DNA of 64,000 nucleotides from Lichtheimia corymbifera B2541 (GCA_000697475.1 JNEU01001031.1:124001-188000); one strand, 5' to 3'; shown: positions 11,837 to 25,366, numbered from the stretch's first letter. A program made the numbers and translations. Notes: generated by a model from the sequence alone, not told the origin.

Positions 11837-12827
11837 TGACGAGTTCGAGGGAAAATAGAGTGGCTAATGAGCAAGAAGGGAGGAGGTGGAGGAAATGGTG
11901 CTTGGAGGAGAACGTCAACAAAAGTTGAAGGGCGTACCGGTATCACCGGAGTTGATCACTATCACTACACACACACACACACACACACACATACTCCATA
12001 TCATCATCGTTTACAACTTGCCAAATCTGGTGTATTTTTGCTCTAATAGGATAGCATGTCATGCATGGTCCATTCATTAAAATCTTGCAGGAAGCAGTAA
12101 TGATCAGACAATCAAATCTGTGGAATGAATGAAATGATACGAGGCACCAACCAAATTGGTAATTTTGGAAGCACACGCAGCTCAACATGGTGTTATCACT
12201 TTATGCACGGACCATGTTCTTTGGGGCTAAACACACGTTTTTTAAAAAAGCAACATGATATAGCTTGTCATTCATTAATATGGCATGGTCATCAATGGAT
12301 CTACTTGAAAGAAAGTAAAAAGAGCGAAAAAGGGAGAGAGTGAGAGAGTGAGAGTCAGTGCGATAGGGTTATTCAAATATGCGTGTGAATGAGATAACCC
12401 GATTCGCCCGACAGGCACTTTTCCTCGATTTCTGTCAATCTGTTGGTCCATCGCTCTTCTCTCGCTCTCACTCCCACTCACTTTCGCATCACGTAGCACA
12501 AACCCCGATTCAAAAAAAGGTCTTTGATGTTCGATGAAATGCCTGAGATGGCGTAAAAGAGTAACTTGATGAGACCAATTGTTTCTTTCTCTTGCTCTCT
12601 AGAGCATGTTCGGGCCGTCCCGTTTTGATTCTCTCCTTGGCATTTTGCCCCCTCCCTATATGCATTCATGTCACTTGCAACCTAATATTCACTTGTGTAA
12701 CAATAAAGACGCGTTGAATGAAAAAGAAACTAAATTGTATTATTATTGTTGACCAAGACAAATGCTACTAGTACAGGGTTTGCTTGTCAAGGTGAATGGA
12801 TTGAGATCGCACAAGGCTAGTCTTGTT
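11837..12827. other. Intergenic with microsatellites, no gene
   Basis: Region between the poly(A) polymerase 5' end and the GPI-protein 3' end. It contains an (AC)n run, GA-rich runs near 12330-12350 and mirrored CT-rich runs near 12450-12480. The short open frames here have no recognisable similarity. Confidence 0.5.
11967..11991. repeat. (AC)n microsatellite
   Basis: About twelve uninterrupted AC dinucleotides, upstream of the poly(A) polymerase gene. A likely polymorphic simple repeat with no other feature attached. Confidence 0.9.
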
Positions 12828-13685
12828 TTAGACCATGGCAATGGCAGCAGCACCGGCAACAACAAGAGCAGCCATGGCAGCAGGTTGCGACTTGAAAGCA
12901 GCACTTTCATCGGTTTGTTCAGCATCACCAGCGGAAGAGGAGGCGGATTCACTAGCTGATTGTGAAGAGCTGGCACCTGAAGAAGCTGGGGAGCTTGAAG
13001 CAGCAGCAGAGGATGACGCGGCTTCCGAGGTGCTGGAGGCAACAGCCGATGAAGGAGCGGCAGAGGATTGTTCAGCAGTGCTGCTAGCTGCTGCAGAGCT
13101 GCTTGCACCAGATTCAGCAGCGGACGATGTCGGGGCTATGGAAAGAAAGAGAGAATTAATTTACATATACAACAATAGAGATTTTAACCTCACAACTTAC
13201 AAGTGCCATTGCCACCTTCAATGGTGAATTGAGGGCTATAAGCAACATCAGCACCATCACCAAAGATCAAAGCATCTATTTGCGTGGTTAGATGATATAT
13301 ATCTGCAATTCCTCTTTTGCTTAGTATACTTACAATCAGTGCCAGGTTGGATATCGGAAGGAACAGACCAGGTGTACTCGCCAGAATCAGCATCGACATC
13401 AGTGGCAATCACATTAAGGTGGTTAAGGTTGGATGGGTCACCGTTAGCAAGTTCAATTTGGGAGATGGTATCCACATTGGCATTGATCCTTGAGGGATGA
13501 TGAATATCATTGTTCTTTTTTTTTCAATCCTGGAATTTTTCGACTTACCAGCTGATACGAGCATCCTCACCAGCCTTGAAAACGGTGCCGGATGTGGGGG
13601 AAGTGACCGAAACAATGCCAACTTGTCCCTGAGCGGAAACAACAGTAAAGGCCAAAGCGGCAATGGCAGCGACAATTGACTTCAT
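12828..13685 (-). CDS. Ser-rich GPI-anchored wall protein with Kre9/Knh1-like domain
   Basis: Secreted or wall-anchored protein. Exons 13685-13549, 13488-13334, 13275-13201 and 13135-12828 give 224 residues. Residues 1-18 form a signal peptide (MKSIVAAIAALAFTVVSA). Residues about 22-120 match the Kre9/Knh1-type N-terminal fold (ITSP-like VTSPTSGTVFKAGEDARISW, then GEYTWSVPSDIQPGTDYALI), the family described as Ser/Thr-rich GPI-anchored membrane proteins. The remainder is a Ser/Ala-rich stalk ending in a hydrophobic tail (AAMAALVVAGAAAIAMV), the layout expected of a GPI signal. Splice phases are consistent throughout. In yeast the Kre9 family affects beta-1,6-glucan; whether this protein does is unknown. 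Confidence 0.88.
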
Positions 13686-13952
13686 GATAAGAGGATATGT
13701 GGGTGGGTGGGAACTTGCAATGCCTAAAGCACAAAGGAAAGGAAAAAGCAGTGAATGGCAGTGTTCCTTGTGAGGATCTCTCTTAAATTCTGGTTTCACT
13801 TGGTGGTGCACCGCTGTGTAACATAATAGTATTCACTGTAACCGTACCCATCCAATGTTATCTGAATTCGGACATGTGTACGCGGACACACAAAGACACA
13901 ATCATATGCATTCCACATTACACACTGTTTGAAAATGTACGATATTTCCTTT

Positions 13953-16040
13953 TTATTGTGAGGATGAAGCAGGAGCAGGAGCAGGAGCAGTAGGAGCGGA
14001 AGGAGTAGTAGAAGAAGATGAAGGTGGTGCAGCTTTACTATCTTCCATCACATTATCGTAAGCTTGTTTGTAGTCAGCGGCGTGAATTGTGCCAAACTCG
14101 GTATCAACATCAGAGCCATTCTCTGGACCTTTCAAGGCTTGTTTCAAAACATCCCAAGCGCCTCGAGTCAATTGTCGTGTTTTCTGATCCACCACGTCCT
14201 TCAGATCCAGATCGTCCACAAAGTCCCATAAGCTACGAATATAGGCCTCGCCTCGATCATCGCCGTACAGTGGATAAATGTAACAAGCATCTTGTGCTGT
14301 ATAGAATGCACCTGGTGTTTCTTGGCCTAGTGCTGTGAATGCACCATAGTCACAAAAGTTGGCAGGGTGTATGAAATGCTTGTTGCTAGACCATTCGTCA
14401 TATGTGTTACGATTGGTGAAGAAAGCGGAGGGTAAAGCTTGTAAGTTTGTGGTTGTAATCTCAGGTAAATATGCAAAGTGGCGCTCTTGCGGGATAAGCA
14501 TCGAGACGTCCGCTGTTTTATACATAAATAGCAAAATAGACTTAGTACGAAATAATACATATATACTCGTTTAATACAACTTACCTCCACCAATCGAGAC
14601 CAAAGAGCCATCAGGACTATAGACAACCCCAGCATCCGTCACCTTTTTCTTTTTCTTTTTGGTTGTGCTGCTCTTGGTTGGTGTCACTGCTCTTGAACTG
14701 CTCACGTCGTCAAGCATAGGTCGACTTGCTTTCCGTGAAGGTGCTGATGCTGAATAGCTGCTGGTATTATCAAGTCCAAGGATATCCACTTCTTCTTCCA
14801 TCTTTACATTCGAATCCTTGCGTGAAACCGATACGCTGGATAATCGTCGTGGTGACCAACCGTGTTGCTCTGTATAAGGTGTTGTGTTGTCTTGTTGCTG
14901 GGGTGAGCCATATACAATAGTTTTTGCGGCTTTCTCGATTGCTTTGGTGGCATAATCTTCAATTCGGTCGGCTTGTTTGGCATAGATCGTGTGTGGTGCA
15001 TTGTACGTCCGAGAGTTTCTGGTGATAAGCAGCACGTCTTCCTTAAAACTTTCCAGATCTTCGTAGCTGCCATTCTCAAGTTTCTGGCTCATGGTAGAGA
15101 AATCCATTGGGTTCTTGATGATATCCAAATAGTCCTGAACAAGCGTGGTATCCACAGGATAATGGAAAATGCCATATGAATCTTTCCTATAGAGATAAAG
15201 TAAGTACATATTCAATAATGCCCAAACAATACCTTACTTTATAAATGAATCTAGCAGTTTGCTGCATACAGTCTTCAAATCTTTCTTGGGCTGATCGACA
15301 ACACGTGGTTCAGGCTTGGGTTGTGTCTTATTCTTTGCTGGTCGTCCTCGTTTCTTTGGTGCAGTTTTGGTTGCTGATGCGTTTGATAGCGTCCTGCTCT
15401 TTTTGTGTCGTCCATTGGATGTGCTGGTAGGATGTATCACGTGATCCATTGATTCAGTCTTTACGTATCCATGGTCATCGTGCGTATCGGTTGCCATATG
15501 ATAATCGGTTGGATGTACTGTGCTCGTACGTTGCTGTTGATACATATCCTCTTCTATGTTGCTACCATGATAATCATCGTGATGGTTGCTATTGTTGTTG
15601 TTGTCGTTCTCTTCTTCTTCTTGGATCATTGAAAAAGGTCGTTTGCCACCGTAATAGGCATGTTGTTGTTGATCATCCATGGTTTCATGGTCACTGGTGT
15701 TTGATCGGTGGTTGTATACATCGCTGTCCATATCATAATGGTGTGTAAGGCTGCTGTTATCATCATCATCTGTGCCTTGGCTTCTTTTTTTGCGTTTCTT
15801 GTGAGAACGCTTCTTTTTATCCTTGCTCTTGTGCTTTTTCCTTTTGCGATGGCTGCTACTCTCGTCGTCGGAATCAGCTGGAGGTGGAACATTAACTGTG
15901 GACGCTGAAGATGCTGTCGCATTGAGACGTAGTTTCAGTTTGATTCTAGGAGCAGAAGCACTTGCAGAAGCACTGCTTTCAGCTTGTTGCTGTTTGGTAT
16001 CATCGTCTGAAAGGTCTGAACGATCAGAGTAATCCGACAT
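13953..16040 (-). CDS. Bromodomain protein, BRD7/BRD9-like
   Basis: Probable acetyl-lysine reader of a SWI/SNF-type chromatin remodeller. Exons 16040-15238, 15186-14585 and 14512-13953 give 654 residues. The first ~250 residues are acidic and lysine-rich low complexity, with HRKRKKHKSKDKKKRSHKKR-type clusters and an AT-hook-like KKRGRPAKNK. The bromodomain is near residues 250-360: DSYGIFHYPVD...YLDIIKNPMDFSTMSQKL, then ITRNSRTYN, where the acetyl-lysine contact Asn is the N of TYN. The C-terminal part (from about SMLIPQERHFAYLPE) resembles the domain of unknown function that follows the bromodomain in BRD7/BRD9. A Pro/Ala/Ser tail ends the protein. Its 5' end is only 152 bp from the 3' end of ALG7. 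Complex membership is inferred. Confidence 0.85.
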
Positions 16041-16192
16041 TGCCAATGCTGAGAGATGGTGGAGTCAACCAACCGGCACCTTCGTATCACAGTCACCTGG
16101 ACCAAATTGGGTTTCACTCACCTCCGCCCCGCTGGCTCGCTATACCTTTCCCTTCATCTTCATGCAATATTACACACATAGTAGTTTTATTT

Positions 16193-17738
16193 CTAATATA
16201 CATATTGGACAAGCTTGTATCGAATAAAGAATGCAAGTAAACTACACAAGACTTGAATGAATAGTACTGCTCTTGTAGTATTACGCTCGGTCATTGGGCC
16301 GAATCTTGATAGAACCAGGTTGATGATGGTTAGGTTGTTGCACTCCAATATCCTTCCTTGATCATCCCTTCGAATCACTTTGACCAATCCAAGCACATAA
16401 AGTATTTTCAAAGCACATGATCCTAATCTTGATATAGGTTTCTTATCAAAGGTCACCGTACTGCATTCGAGCTTGCCAGTGGTCGGATTGAAATGCGGCA
16501 TACGATGTCTTGGGCATTCGATCAATCGAAAGAGTTGTGGGCAGGAATATAAAAAGTTGAATATTTGGGGAATGAAAAAGAGGACCAATGTTTTGGAGAA
16601 ATGACCCAGGATACCGACTACTGCGAATGTCATGCCGGCGAAATAGCAATACGTATCCCCTACAAACAATCGAGCAGGGAACCTATTCCGCGAAATGTCA
16701 GCTTGTAACCCCATAAACCATCTCTGAGACAACGTACCAATTATGCCACAAGAGGGCACTCGTCACACCAATGAAAGGTAACATGAAATAGAGACTGAAT
16801 AAATGGGCCTCGACGCTCGCTTTGTTTGAGTTGTTGAATAGAAAGAGCAAATCATTGACGAGGACTGAAATTGCAATCACCAGTGCTTGACCAGCTTCGA
16901 TCCCATTAATCCCTGCAAGGATATTGATGGTATGTGTGCAAAATATAACAAGCATCAACATGTATACGTAGTATAATACACCTTGAAAATCATAAAGTAA
17001 GCAACGAAAACCTTGCATAGAAAATGGTGTCGGACTTACCAAGATCGACGAGATCACCAAGCAATGGTCGCAGTTGCAAGGGCATGACAACGTGTGTAAC
17101 ACCAAAGTTGGTATAATAAAAGATCAACAATGGAATACTGGCTACTGCTGGAAACCAGATCTTGTATCGCCATCGTACATCTAGGATATCATCTGCAAAC
17201 CCCAAGAGGACCATGGATTGAATTGCAAGCACAGCAGAGAGGAATTCACCAAGCTAGAGTTTCATTGTTGAGGAAACAAGGCATACACAATACAATGAAC
17301 ATCATACATACCTTGTGATAGGGAAAAGTACCAATCATGGGATCATCTTCATGCAATAAACGTGCTTGACCGTCAAACCACCCTATAAAGGGAAAGGGCA
17401 TAAAGCAGAACATGGTGATCAAATAAATGACAGCTGTTGGGAATCCCATGGCTTCAGCTCTAACAATTGAGTATCAGGATATCAAACACGTCCTTGATGG
17501 ATTATCATACTCACAAGACTGGACGACTCCGTTTGAGCACATCGATGCCCGAAAGTTGTGCATTCAAGAATGGTTGTCGAAGCCGTGGTAATGTCTTCCA
17601 AGTCATGAACGCGGCGAGACATGAAAATGCGACCGAGATGTAGACAGTGTCCGGTGGTCCTGTCCTTGCTACAGCAACCGCTGCACCCGCTGTAACAGGT
17701 AGAGCTCCAAAAGACAGTAGCTGCCTTGTCTTGTACAT
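16193..17738 (-). CDS. ALG7: UDP-GlcNAc:dolichyl-phosphate GlcNAc-1-P transferase
   Basis: Catalyses the first step of dolichol-linked oligosaccharide synthesis in the ER membrane, the target of tunicamycin. Exons 17738-17515, 17459-17312, 17253-17040, 16981-16739 and 16683-16193 give 439 residues, close to yeast Alg7 (448). Conserved motifs are [16 protein letters not shown] (metal-binding DD..D), [40 protein letters not shown], and [20 protein letters not shown] followed by [10 protein letters not shown]. About ten hydrophobic segments are visible. The open frame continues 28 codons upstream of the chosen ATG (17738) without another ATG, so the start is the first Met available; an upstream non-coding exon is possible. 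It is divergent from the adenylate cyclase gene. Confidence 0.95.
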
Positions 17739-18519
17739 GAATGCGAAAAAATAAAGATATGAATTGGCATCATCGAATGTGGAGCGGGATAAAAACACCA
17801 CTATCCAATTATAGGCAGCCAATGAATGGTTGCTGCCAATGCACTTTCATCACGTGTATTCTCGTTGCATAGCAACGAACGTCGATACGTATCTCCAATT
17901 TCAAAGCATTCATTTGTTTCAGTACCAGATGAACTATTAGCTATTCATTTAATCATTTGTGCATTATTTAGTATGGGGTATAGTCGTGTGGATAGAAAGA
18001 GTAAAGTAAACTAATATCATTCCAGTATCAAAAGTCTTTTACAATCATCATGTTTTATCATTTATTACTGGGTTTTTTGATCCAATATCATGAGTGAGGT
18101 ATTATTGAATAAAAATAACCATCAACGTGGTTCAATCTAGGTACAGAAAAGATGCACGCATGATTCCCTAATATCCAAGTTATTTGTGTAATGTTGCCTC
18201 TTATACTGAAAGAAATATTCGTTGTGCGTGGAGACTGTCTGGCTGAAACGACTTTAACGCGGAGTGTGTGTGTGTCATGAATTACCATGTTGAAAGGACA
18301 ACCTAATCTTATCCCTCGCCCCGTCACGCGAGCCTCTCTTTCTCTTCTTTCATTCTTTCTTTCCTGTGAGCTTGACACACACCACACACGCACACACATA
18401 AATATATTATATATCCTCACTATACTTATCGAGACATACTTCAACACGCTCTCGTATACGTGACATATACCTGATTCACTTTGCACGACACTTGCTCGTC
18501 GCCACCACTTCATCTTGTC
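17739..18519. other. Divergent promoter region between ALG7 and adenylate cyclase
   Basis: About 780 bp shared by two genes transcribed outward. The part next to the cyclase is pyrimidine-rich with CACACA runs (18360-18400), similar to leaders of other genes in this window. The open frame 18088-18684 (minus) overlaps the cyclase start and has no recognisable content. Confidence 0.5.
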
Positions 18520-21500
18520 ATGTCTTCCCACAATGCTCCAACAAACGGACGTGCCAATCAACATAAAAAGAGAAACCCGATCCCCTACCCAAGAGGCGGC
18601 CGACACATTGGAGACAGCTTTTTTATGCACTCCCATGCACAACCTACAACCGCCAATGCAGCTGCTCCAACAACCGGAATTCATCCATTAGCAGCAATAC
18701 ATCACAAGCGCTCAGGCTCGGCTGAATATGACAATGGCGCACCAAGTCTACATTATCGTAAGGCTCAACTCACCAGTATCTCGTGTAGATAGGATGCTTA
18801 TATATTCATTCTCTTAGCAACAGCAACGGATGCAAGTCAAATGTCAGGCTATTCGAATGCAAAGGACAAGAAAAAGACTTTATTTCGGTTTGGAAAGAAA
18901 AAGGGTATGATAAAAGGATAGAGACTCTTCTTCATCGATGTTGTAGCTAATGGTTCAATATCTAATAGCCCCACCGAATGCTTCTTCATCCTCTGCTTTA
19001 CAATCCAATGCATCATCAGTATCACTCAGCGGGCATCCATACAAGCAAGGAACGGAGTATGAAAGTCGACATCCACATCCGCTCGATGCTTTAGGAATTG
19101 ATGACCCAGGTCGAAGAAGCCCTTATGGTACTCAGACTGTACGCAAAAAGTCATCAGGATCTTATACATCACGGAAAGGAAAAGATCGGGAAAGATCGGA
19201 TGGTGGCAGTAGTATCATTCAATCCAATAGTGGGTCACGTGGAAAGGTATGTCTTTGGATGGAATGATAGGTTGGATCATGATGTGTACTGACTGATTTT
19301 GTCGAATAGAACAACTTTGATTGTAAGTCAGCGCCGGTGCGTATCATCCAAATATGCTTATCTCAAAATGTCGTCTAGTATACATTGACCAAGACTTTGC
19401 TTCTATGGAAGGCATCGTTAATCCAGCATACCAAGCCATGCAGCATCCATATCAAAAGAACATGTATCCATTGCCACAGGTAAAAGAAAAGGTTGATTGG
19501 GTATGTTATTACAAAAAGGTATTCATTGCTGGTTAAAGAATCAGGATCCAAATGAACATTGGGAAGCACCGGATAGTTGGGGAGTGCAACAACCAGGAGC
19601 AGCGCCATCTCAGGAACCACACCTCTTTGATAATGAAGCGACCGAATATGATGATTACTCAGCTATGGAACCACGCAACTATGATGTTCAAAGGAAGAAT
19701 GTAAGTTGAATCACGGATAATATGGATGACAAGGTTTCTCATACGCGCAAATAGTATTGTATTCGAATATTCCGCACGGATGGCACATTTACCACCTTGC
19801 AACTACCGCTTGATATCACCACTGCCGATATCATTCAAAGATTGGCTGCCAAGTTCTTTATGCATGATCAGAGTAAACTTTGTCTGACGCTCAAACGTCA
19901 TAATCTAGGTATGATTTGCTGGGATAACCATTGAGGACAATCCACTTATTGTATATATTTTAGAGCGTGTTTTGCAACTATCTGAAAGGCCATTACACAT
20001 TCAAAAGACGTTGTTTGAGTACATGGGATATTCCGAGCAAGACAATATTGCAGATGTTGGCAGAGAAGACAATTCGTATCTTTTGCGATTCATATTTGGA
20101 CCCAACGTACCGCACACCATTCCTGAAGATGTGGATTACAGTGAGCAGCAGCATATCGATTTACAGGCACGCAATCTTCCAGCTATACCAATATCATTGT
20201 ACAAATACGCATCACGAATCGTTTCATTGGATCTATCCAAGAACCTGCAGATGGATATTCCTGTTGACTTTATTCATAATTGTCGACACCTTAAGCAACT
20301 TTGGCTGGCCAACAATGACTATGTCACTATTCCACAATCCATCCGTTATGTGCGTGACCTTGAACATCTCAACATTTCTGGCAATCGATTACGAGATTTA
20401 CAGCATGCTCGACTGGAAGAGATCACAGGATTAAAGACACTACGCGTATACAACAATTGTTTATCACAAATACCTCGCTCATTTGGAACATTCAAGCAAC
20501 TATCGATGCTCTTCATGTCCAACAACGATTTCACTACATTTCCGGAAGCCATTTGTGATATTGTCAGTCTTCAATTTCTTGATATCAGCTTCAACAAAGT
20601 ACAAGAATTCCCTGATGAGATTGGCAACCTTGTCAACCTTACACGCCTCTTTGCGATCGCCAATCGATTATCTGGCAGTCTTCCACAGAGTTTTGCCAAA
20701 TTGGAAAAGCTGCAGGAATTGGATATCCGACAGAATCATATCAACGACTTTGATGTCCTTTGTGGGTTACCCAAGTTGGAAATTCTCTTCGCAGATTATA
20801 ATGCAGTGAGCATTGTGGCATGTCGATTCAAGAGTTTACGACAGCTCAAGATGACCAAGAACCAATTGACTCAATTCAACATCATTGGGGATACTGCACG
20901 ACGTCCTTCGATGGATCACACTTTGACACCAACATTGTCACAGCCTATCAGCACAGATCAGCAATGTACCATGTTGACCGACTTGAATATCTCCAGCTGT
21001 ATGCTCTCATCATTGCCTGAAGATCTCTTTTATGGAATGCCCAATGTGGAAAAGCTGATCCTCGACAATAACACCTTGAGCTTTATTCCTTCGAGTATCG
21101 GCGCATTACGCAAATTGGTAGAACTCTCAGTGCAGGACAATATTCTTGACAGCCTACCAGTCGAGATTTCAAAGCTGAGCGAGCTCAAGGTGTTGGATGC
21201 CCAGAAGAACAACCTCAAGTTTTTGCCACCTGAGATATGGTTATGCCCATCATTGCATGAACTCAACTGCTCTTCCAATCTGTTGGAGACGTTTCCAAAG
21301 CCGTTCACAGCATCCGGTGTAGCATTGCATCTTCCAATGGCATCACAAGGCGACGTTCCTAATGCAGCATTGGAAAACGTTCTACCTAAACCATTGGGTG
21401 GACATGCAGGACAAGGCGTTGTACCAGGTCGTGGAGGAAGTGGTGGTGGTGGATCCAAAGACAATAGCAGCAGCAGCAGTGGTGGTGTTACTCGAGGTGA

Positions 21501-24500
21501 CACAAGTATTATGCAACAAGAAAACGCAGGCCCTGCAGCTGGTATGCAGTCCTCACCCAATTTTAATCCTCCTTCTTTCTTTGCAAGCCCACACAACCAT
21601 CCACCACCACTCTCTCTGTCATTACGCAAGCTATTCCTCGGTGATAATCGTCTTGGCAACGAGATTTGGGCTCCTCTCATGATGTTTTTGGAGTTGCGTA
21701 CCTTGAATCTTTCTTTTAATGATTTGGATGAAATCCCACCTGAGCACCTTTGCCATCAACACCTTTACGAGTTATATCTTTCGGGAAATCATCTCACCTC
21801 CTTGCCTGCGGACGACATTGAAAAGTTGAGCTATCTACGTGTACTGGCTGTCAATGGAAACAAGCTTCAGACGCTGCCTGCTGAGATTGGCAAATTACGC
21901 AAGTTGTTAGTCCTCGACGTGGGAAGCAATGTTCTAAAGTACAATATTGCCAATTGGCCGTATGACTGGAATTGGTATGTGTGGGGTTGTGATGCTTTAT
22001 GCAAATACGTCGATATTAATACCGCCTTTGTTTAGGAACTGGAACCTTAGTCTCAAGTTTTTGAATCTATCAGGCAACAAACGTCTAGCGATCAAAAAGA
22101 CACATCCAGAGCTTCATGGTCCCAAGGAAAAGGATTTGGCAGATTTTGGTGCATTGACTCGACTAAGGATGCTGGGTTTGATGGATCTTACGATTCTTGG
22201 AGTGGTAACACCAGAAGAAACCCAGGATCGACGTGTGCGTACGTCCCTTTCAGAGGTGAACAATATGGCCTATGGTGTTGCTGATTGGCTGGGATCCAAT
22301 GAGCATCTGAGTACTTGGGACTTGGTCATGCCACGATTTCGTAACAGCGACGACGAGTGCGTCTTTGGCTTGTTTGATGGTCGAAAGAGCTCAAGAACGG
22401 GTTGCAAGCTTACAAAGTACTTGAATGATCAGCTCACCACGCATTTGGAAACCGAGTTACGAAAGCTCAAGAACGATGATACCGTTGTCAGTGCTATGCG
22501 ACGTGCGTTTTTATCATTGGAAAAGGGCCTTGGTACTGAACTCATGGATGAAAAGGATGCTGGTGCATCTGCTGTCGTGTGCTACGTGGCTGGTACCAAG
22601 TTGTATGTGGCGAATGTCGGTGATGCCATGGCGGTGATATCTCGAAACAATGGACAAGCCTTCGAGATTACACATAAGCACATTTCTCTCAATCCAAGTG
22701 AAATCTCTCGTATCCGTGCTGCTGGCGGCTATGTTTCACACACTGGCAAATTGAACAATGAGCTCAAGGTCTCAAGAGGATTTGGTTACTTTGATTTGAT
22801 CCCGGTTGTCAACGCCAACCCCTACGTCGCCACCATTGAACTCACGGAAAATGACGAATTTGTCATTATGGCATCACCAGGCTTATGGGAACGAATGAGC
22901 TATCAAACAGCTGTGGATGTCGCACGCACTGAAAAAGACGACCTTATGGCAGCAGCCCAAAAACTACGTGATTTTGCTATCACTTATGGTGCTGAACGTG
23001 ATCTTATGGTGATGGTGATCGGTGTTGGAGACTTGTTTGACAAGCGTGATAAGCGAGGTCGTATCATGCGTGGTCTTGGTCGTGGTGGAACAGGCGTGGA
23101 TACTGCAGGCATTCTCTTGGATGATGTACCATTGGCTCCTACAGGGATGCTCACCGGTAAACTCAAGCGTCGTGGCAAAGAAGAAGGTCCCGGTGACTCG
23201 GTAAGATGATAAGATCAATGATAAAGGTAATCGACATGTTGCTGACAAGTTATTTTATTTTTTTCAGACCTTGGCTCGTTTGGATCGTGAGGTGCCTCCA
23301 CCTATCAATCAGGTCGCTTTGGTGTTTACTGATATCAAGAGCTCTACACTGTTATGGGAAACACAACCAGAAAACATGCGATCTGCCATTAAGATACATG
23401 ATGCAGTCATGCGGAGAACATTACGCAGCGTGGGTGGCTATGAAGTCAAGACCGAAGGTGATGCATTCATGGTATGCTTTCAAAACATCACAGCTGCTCT
23501 GCTCTGGTGCTTCACTGTACAATTACAACTACTCGAAGCGGATTGGCCAGCTGGCATCTTATCCAGTGAAGAATGTCGTGAAATTGAAAAGGATTCGGTT
23601 ACCATTTATCGAGGTTTATCTGTACGCATGGGCATCCATTGGGGTACCCCCGTATTCGAACGCAACCCAATCACCAGCCGTATGGATTATTTTGGCCCTG
23701 TGGTGAACAAAGCAAGTCGTATCTGTAATGCTGCTGATGGTGGTCAGATTTGTGTCTCTTCGGATGTGGTCGCAGCTCTCCGCAACTTTCCTGGTGTGCT
23801 GGATGATGATACGCTTGGCTTGGATGATAAGGCCATGTCCACCGGCAACTATCTTATCAACCGTGATATTCAACAATTGAAACGCTTGGGATTTAGAGTG
23901 ATGGAACTGGGCATGCGTCGTCTTAAAGGCTTGGAAACCCCTGAGATGCTCAGCTTTGTTTATCCAAAGCAACTCGAAGGTCGTATGGAACGAGATCAAC
24001 TGCAAGAACCTCCTGCTGTGCCATCTCCTGCCAGTGTACCTGTTATCAACAGCCCATCACCATCACCCCATTTGAATCCAGAACCACGTAGCATCTCACC
24101 ACATACGGACATCCAAGAGCGATCCTCTTCGGATATGGGTCAACCTGGTCTAAACAAAAAAGGCTCAAATGCGATTCGTGTTATTGATCCTATGCTTGTC
24201 CATTCGCTATGCACGCTTGCTCTTCGCTTGGAAAACTTGACAACAGAACAACTCTTTGGCCAACCATCGACCAAGCAACTCGTCAAAGCCAATCCAATGT
24301 CGAAAGCTGCGACAGGCAAAATTCAACGTTTACTTGAGAGACATATCATGAATGATGCCACGGATGAGGAGCTTGTTACACTTATGGAGAACTTTGTTGC
24401 TCGTTTGGAGGTAAAGTATTAGTGGTCTTATGGGTGGAGAAAAAAGACTCATGCTTTGGTTGGATTATAGAATGCTGTATCTGCACTTTATTTACAAAAG

Positions 24501-24641
24501 GTTGGACACTTTGCCAATGTCTTGGAGAAGCTTGGTGAAGCAATCGATCTTGATTCTATGCACATTTTGCGTGCTTTACAAATGTATTCTGAAGTTGCTC
24601 GGTTGACTGAAACGCCCGCTGGTCTGGCTTCCTTCCGGTAA
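18520..24641 (+). CDS. CYR1: Adenylate cyclase (RA-LRR-PP2C-cyclase), Ras/cAMP pathway
   Basis: Makes cAMP from ATP and links Ras to PKA. Eleven exons (18520-18757, 18818-18904, 18969-19246, 19310-19322, 19379-19479, 19539-19700, 19755-19908, 19964-21974, 22036-23200, 23268-24410, 24471-24641) give 1,840 residues. Residues 1-290 are low complexity with basic patches. An RA domain starts near 294 (YCIRIFRTDGTFTTLQLP). LRRs run from about 400 to 1,050, interrupted near 830-890 by a Gly/Ser-rich insert. A PP2C-like domain spans about 1,090-1,340. The class III cyclase domain starts near 1,415: VFTDIKSSTLLW (first metal Asp), VKTEGDAFMVCF (Lys and second Asp), VRMGIHWGTPV, and NKASRICNAADGGQ (transition-state Asn/Arg). 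A short helical C-terminal region follows. Catalytic residues are intact. No G-alpha-binding motif was recognised. One exon is only 13 nt. Confidence 0.93.
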
Positions 24642-25366
24642 TCCACTTGCATATCCTTTTAATATTATTGTATATCCTCCTCGCTACTCTTTGTTTTCCC
24701 AATTCAATATTCTCACTCTCATTACCCATTTACATATGCACCACCCGCAACTCAATCATTTCCAAAAAGCATTCATCGTAATAGTAATACCAGCAATGCC
24801 GATCATTGCCACAAATTCATCTACCCTCCTAGCAGAGTACTAGTACATTGTAGTAGCTATGGTCTAGAATGATTAATTTATACAAGCAATATTACCCATA
24901 GTTGTTTCATCTTCATTTCTTCTTGTATCAGTACCTTGTTAATCGCGAAATTTGGCTAGCTTACTATCACCACCACTACTACTATTACATGTGGTATCAC
25001 AAGATGATGCAACTACATACATTTGATCATCATCTCTTACTTTGCTTGCCTACAGATGTACATAATCCATCGCTATACATGTCAGAGTAAAAGAATGCAT
25101 TATCTCTCGTATGTGCAGGTGTGCATGTGCTGACAGTGTCACTTGGGGGAATAGTACACATCGTATCTCTAAAGAACCCCTTAAAGAGATGCGAAACCCA
25201 CATCTGTATTTGAAACAAATATGCATGTGGCTGCATGACGACCTGATGTGGCAATACATGCAAAGAGAAGCTTGATCTTACACATGGACATTGTTACAGC
25301 TCTTGTTCTCTCTTTCTTTCTTTCTCTTTTTCTTCATCTGTCCTTGAACCATCAATAGCCAACAAT
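24642..25366. other. Intergenic between adenylate cyclase and first kinase
   Basis: Probably the 3' UTR of the cyclase and the promoter or leader of the kinase. A CT-rich tract lies at 25305-25340 just upstream of the kinase ATG. No gene is recognised. Confidence 0.5.

Noticed and set aside
12835..13227. Ala/Glu-rich plus-strand frame opposite the GPI-protein gene
   Set aside because: It is the complement of a Ser/Ala codon run; the minus-strand model has a signal peptide, domain and GPI tail with consistent splicing.
21030..21680. 216-codon minus-strand frame inside adenylate cyclase
   Set aside because: Antisense shadow of LRR codons; the sense protein is firmly identified.
24648..24660. 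ATATCCTTTT, resembling a U12 donor
   Set aside because: It lies after the adenylate cyclase stop codon with no U12 branch site or coding exon downstream.
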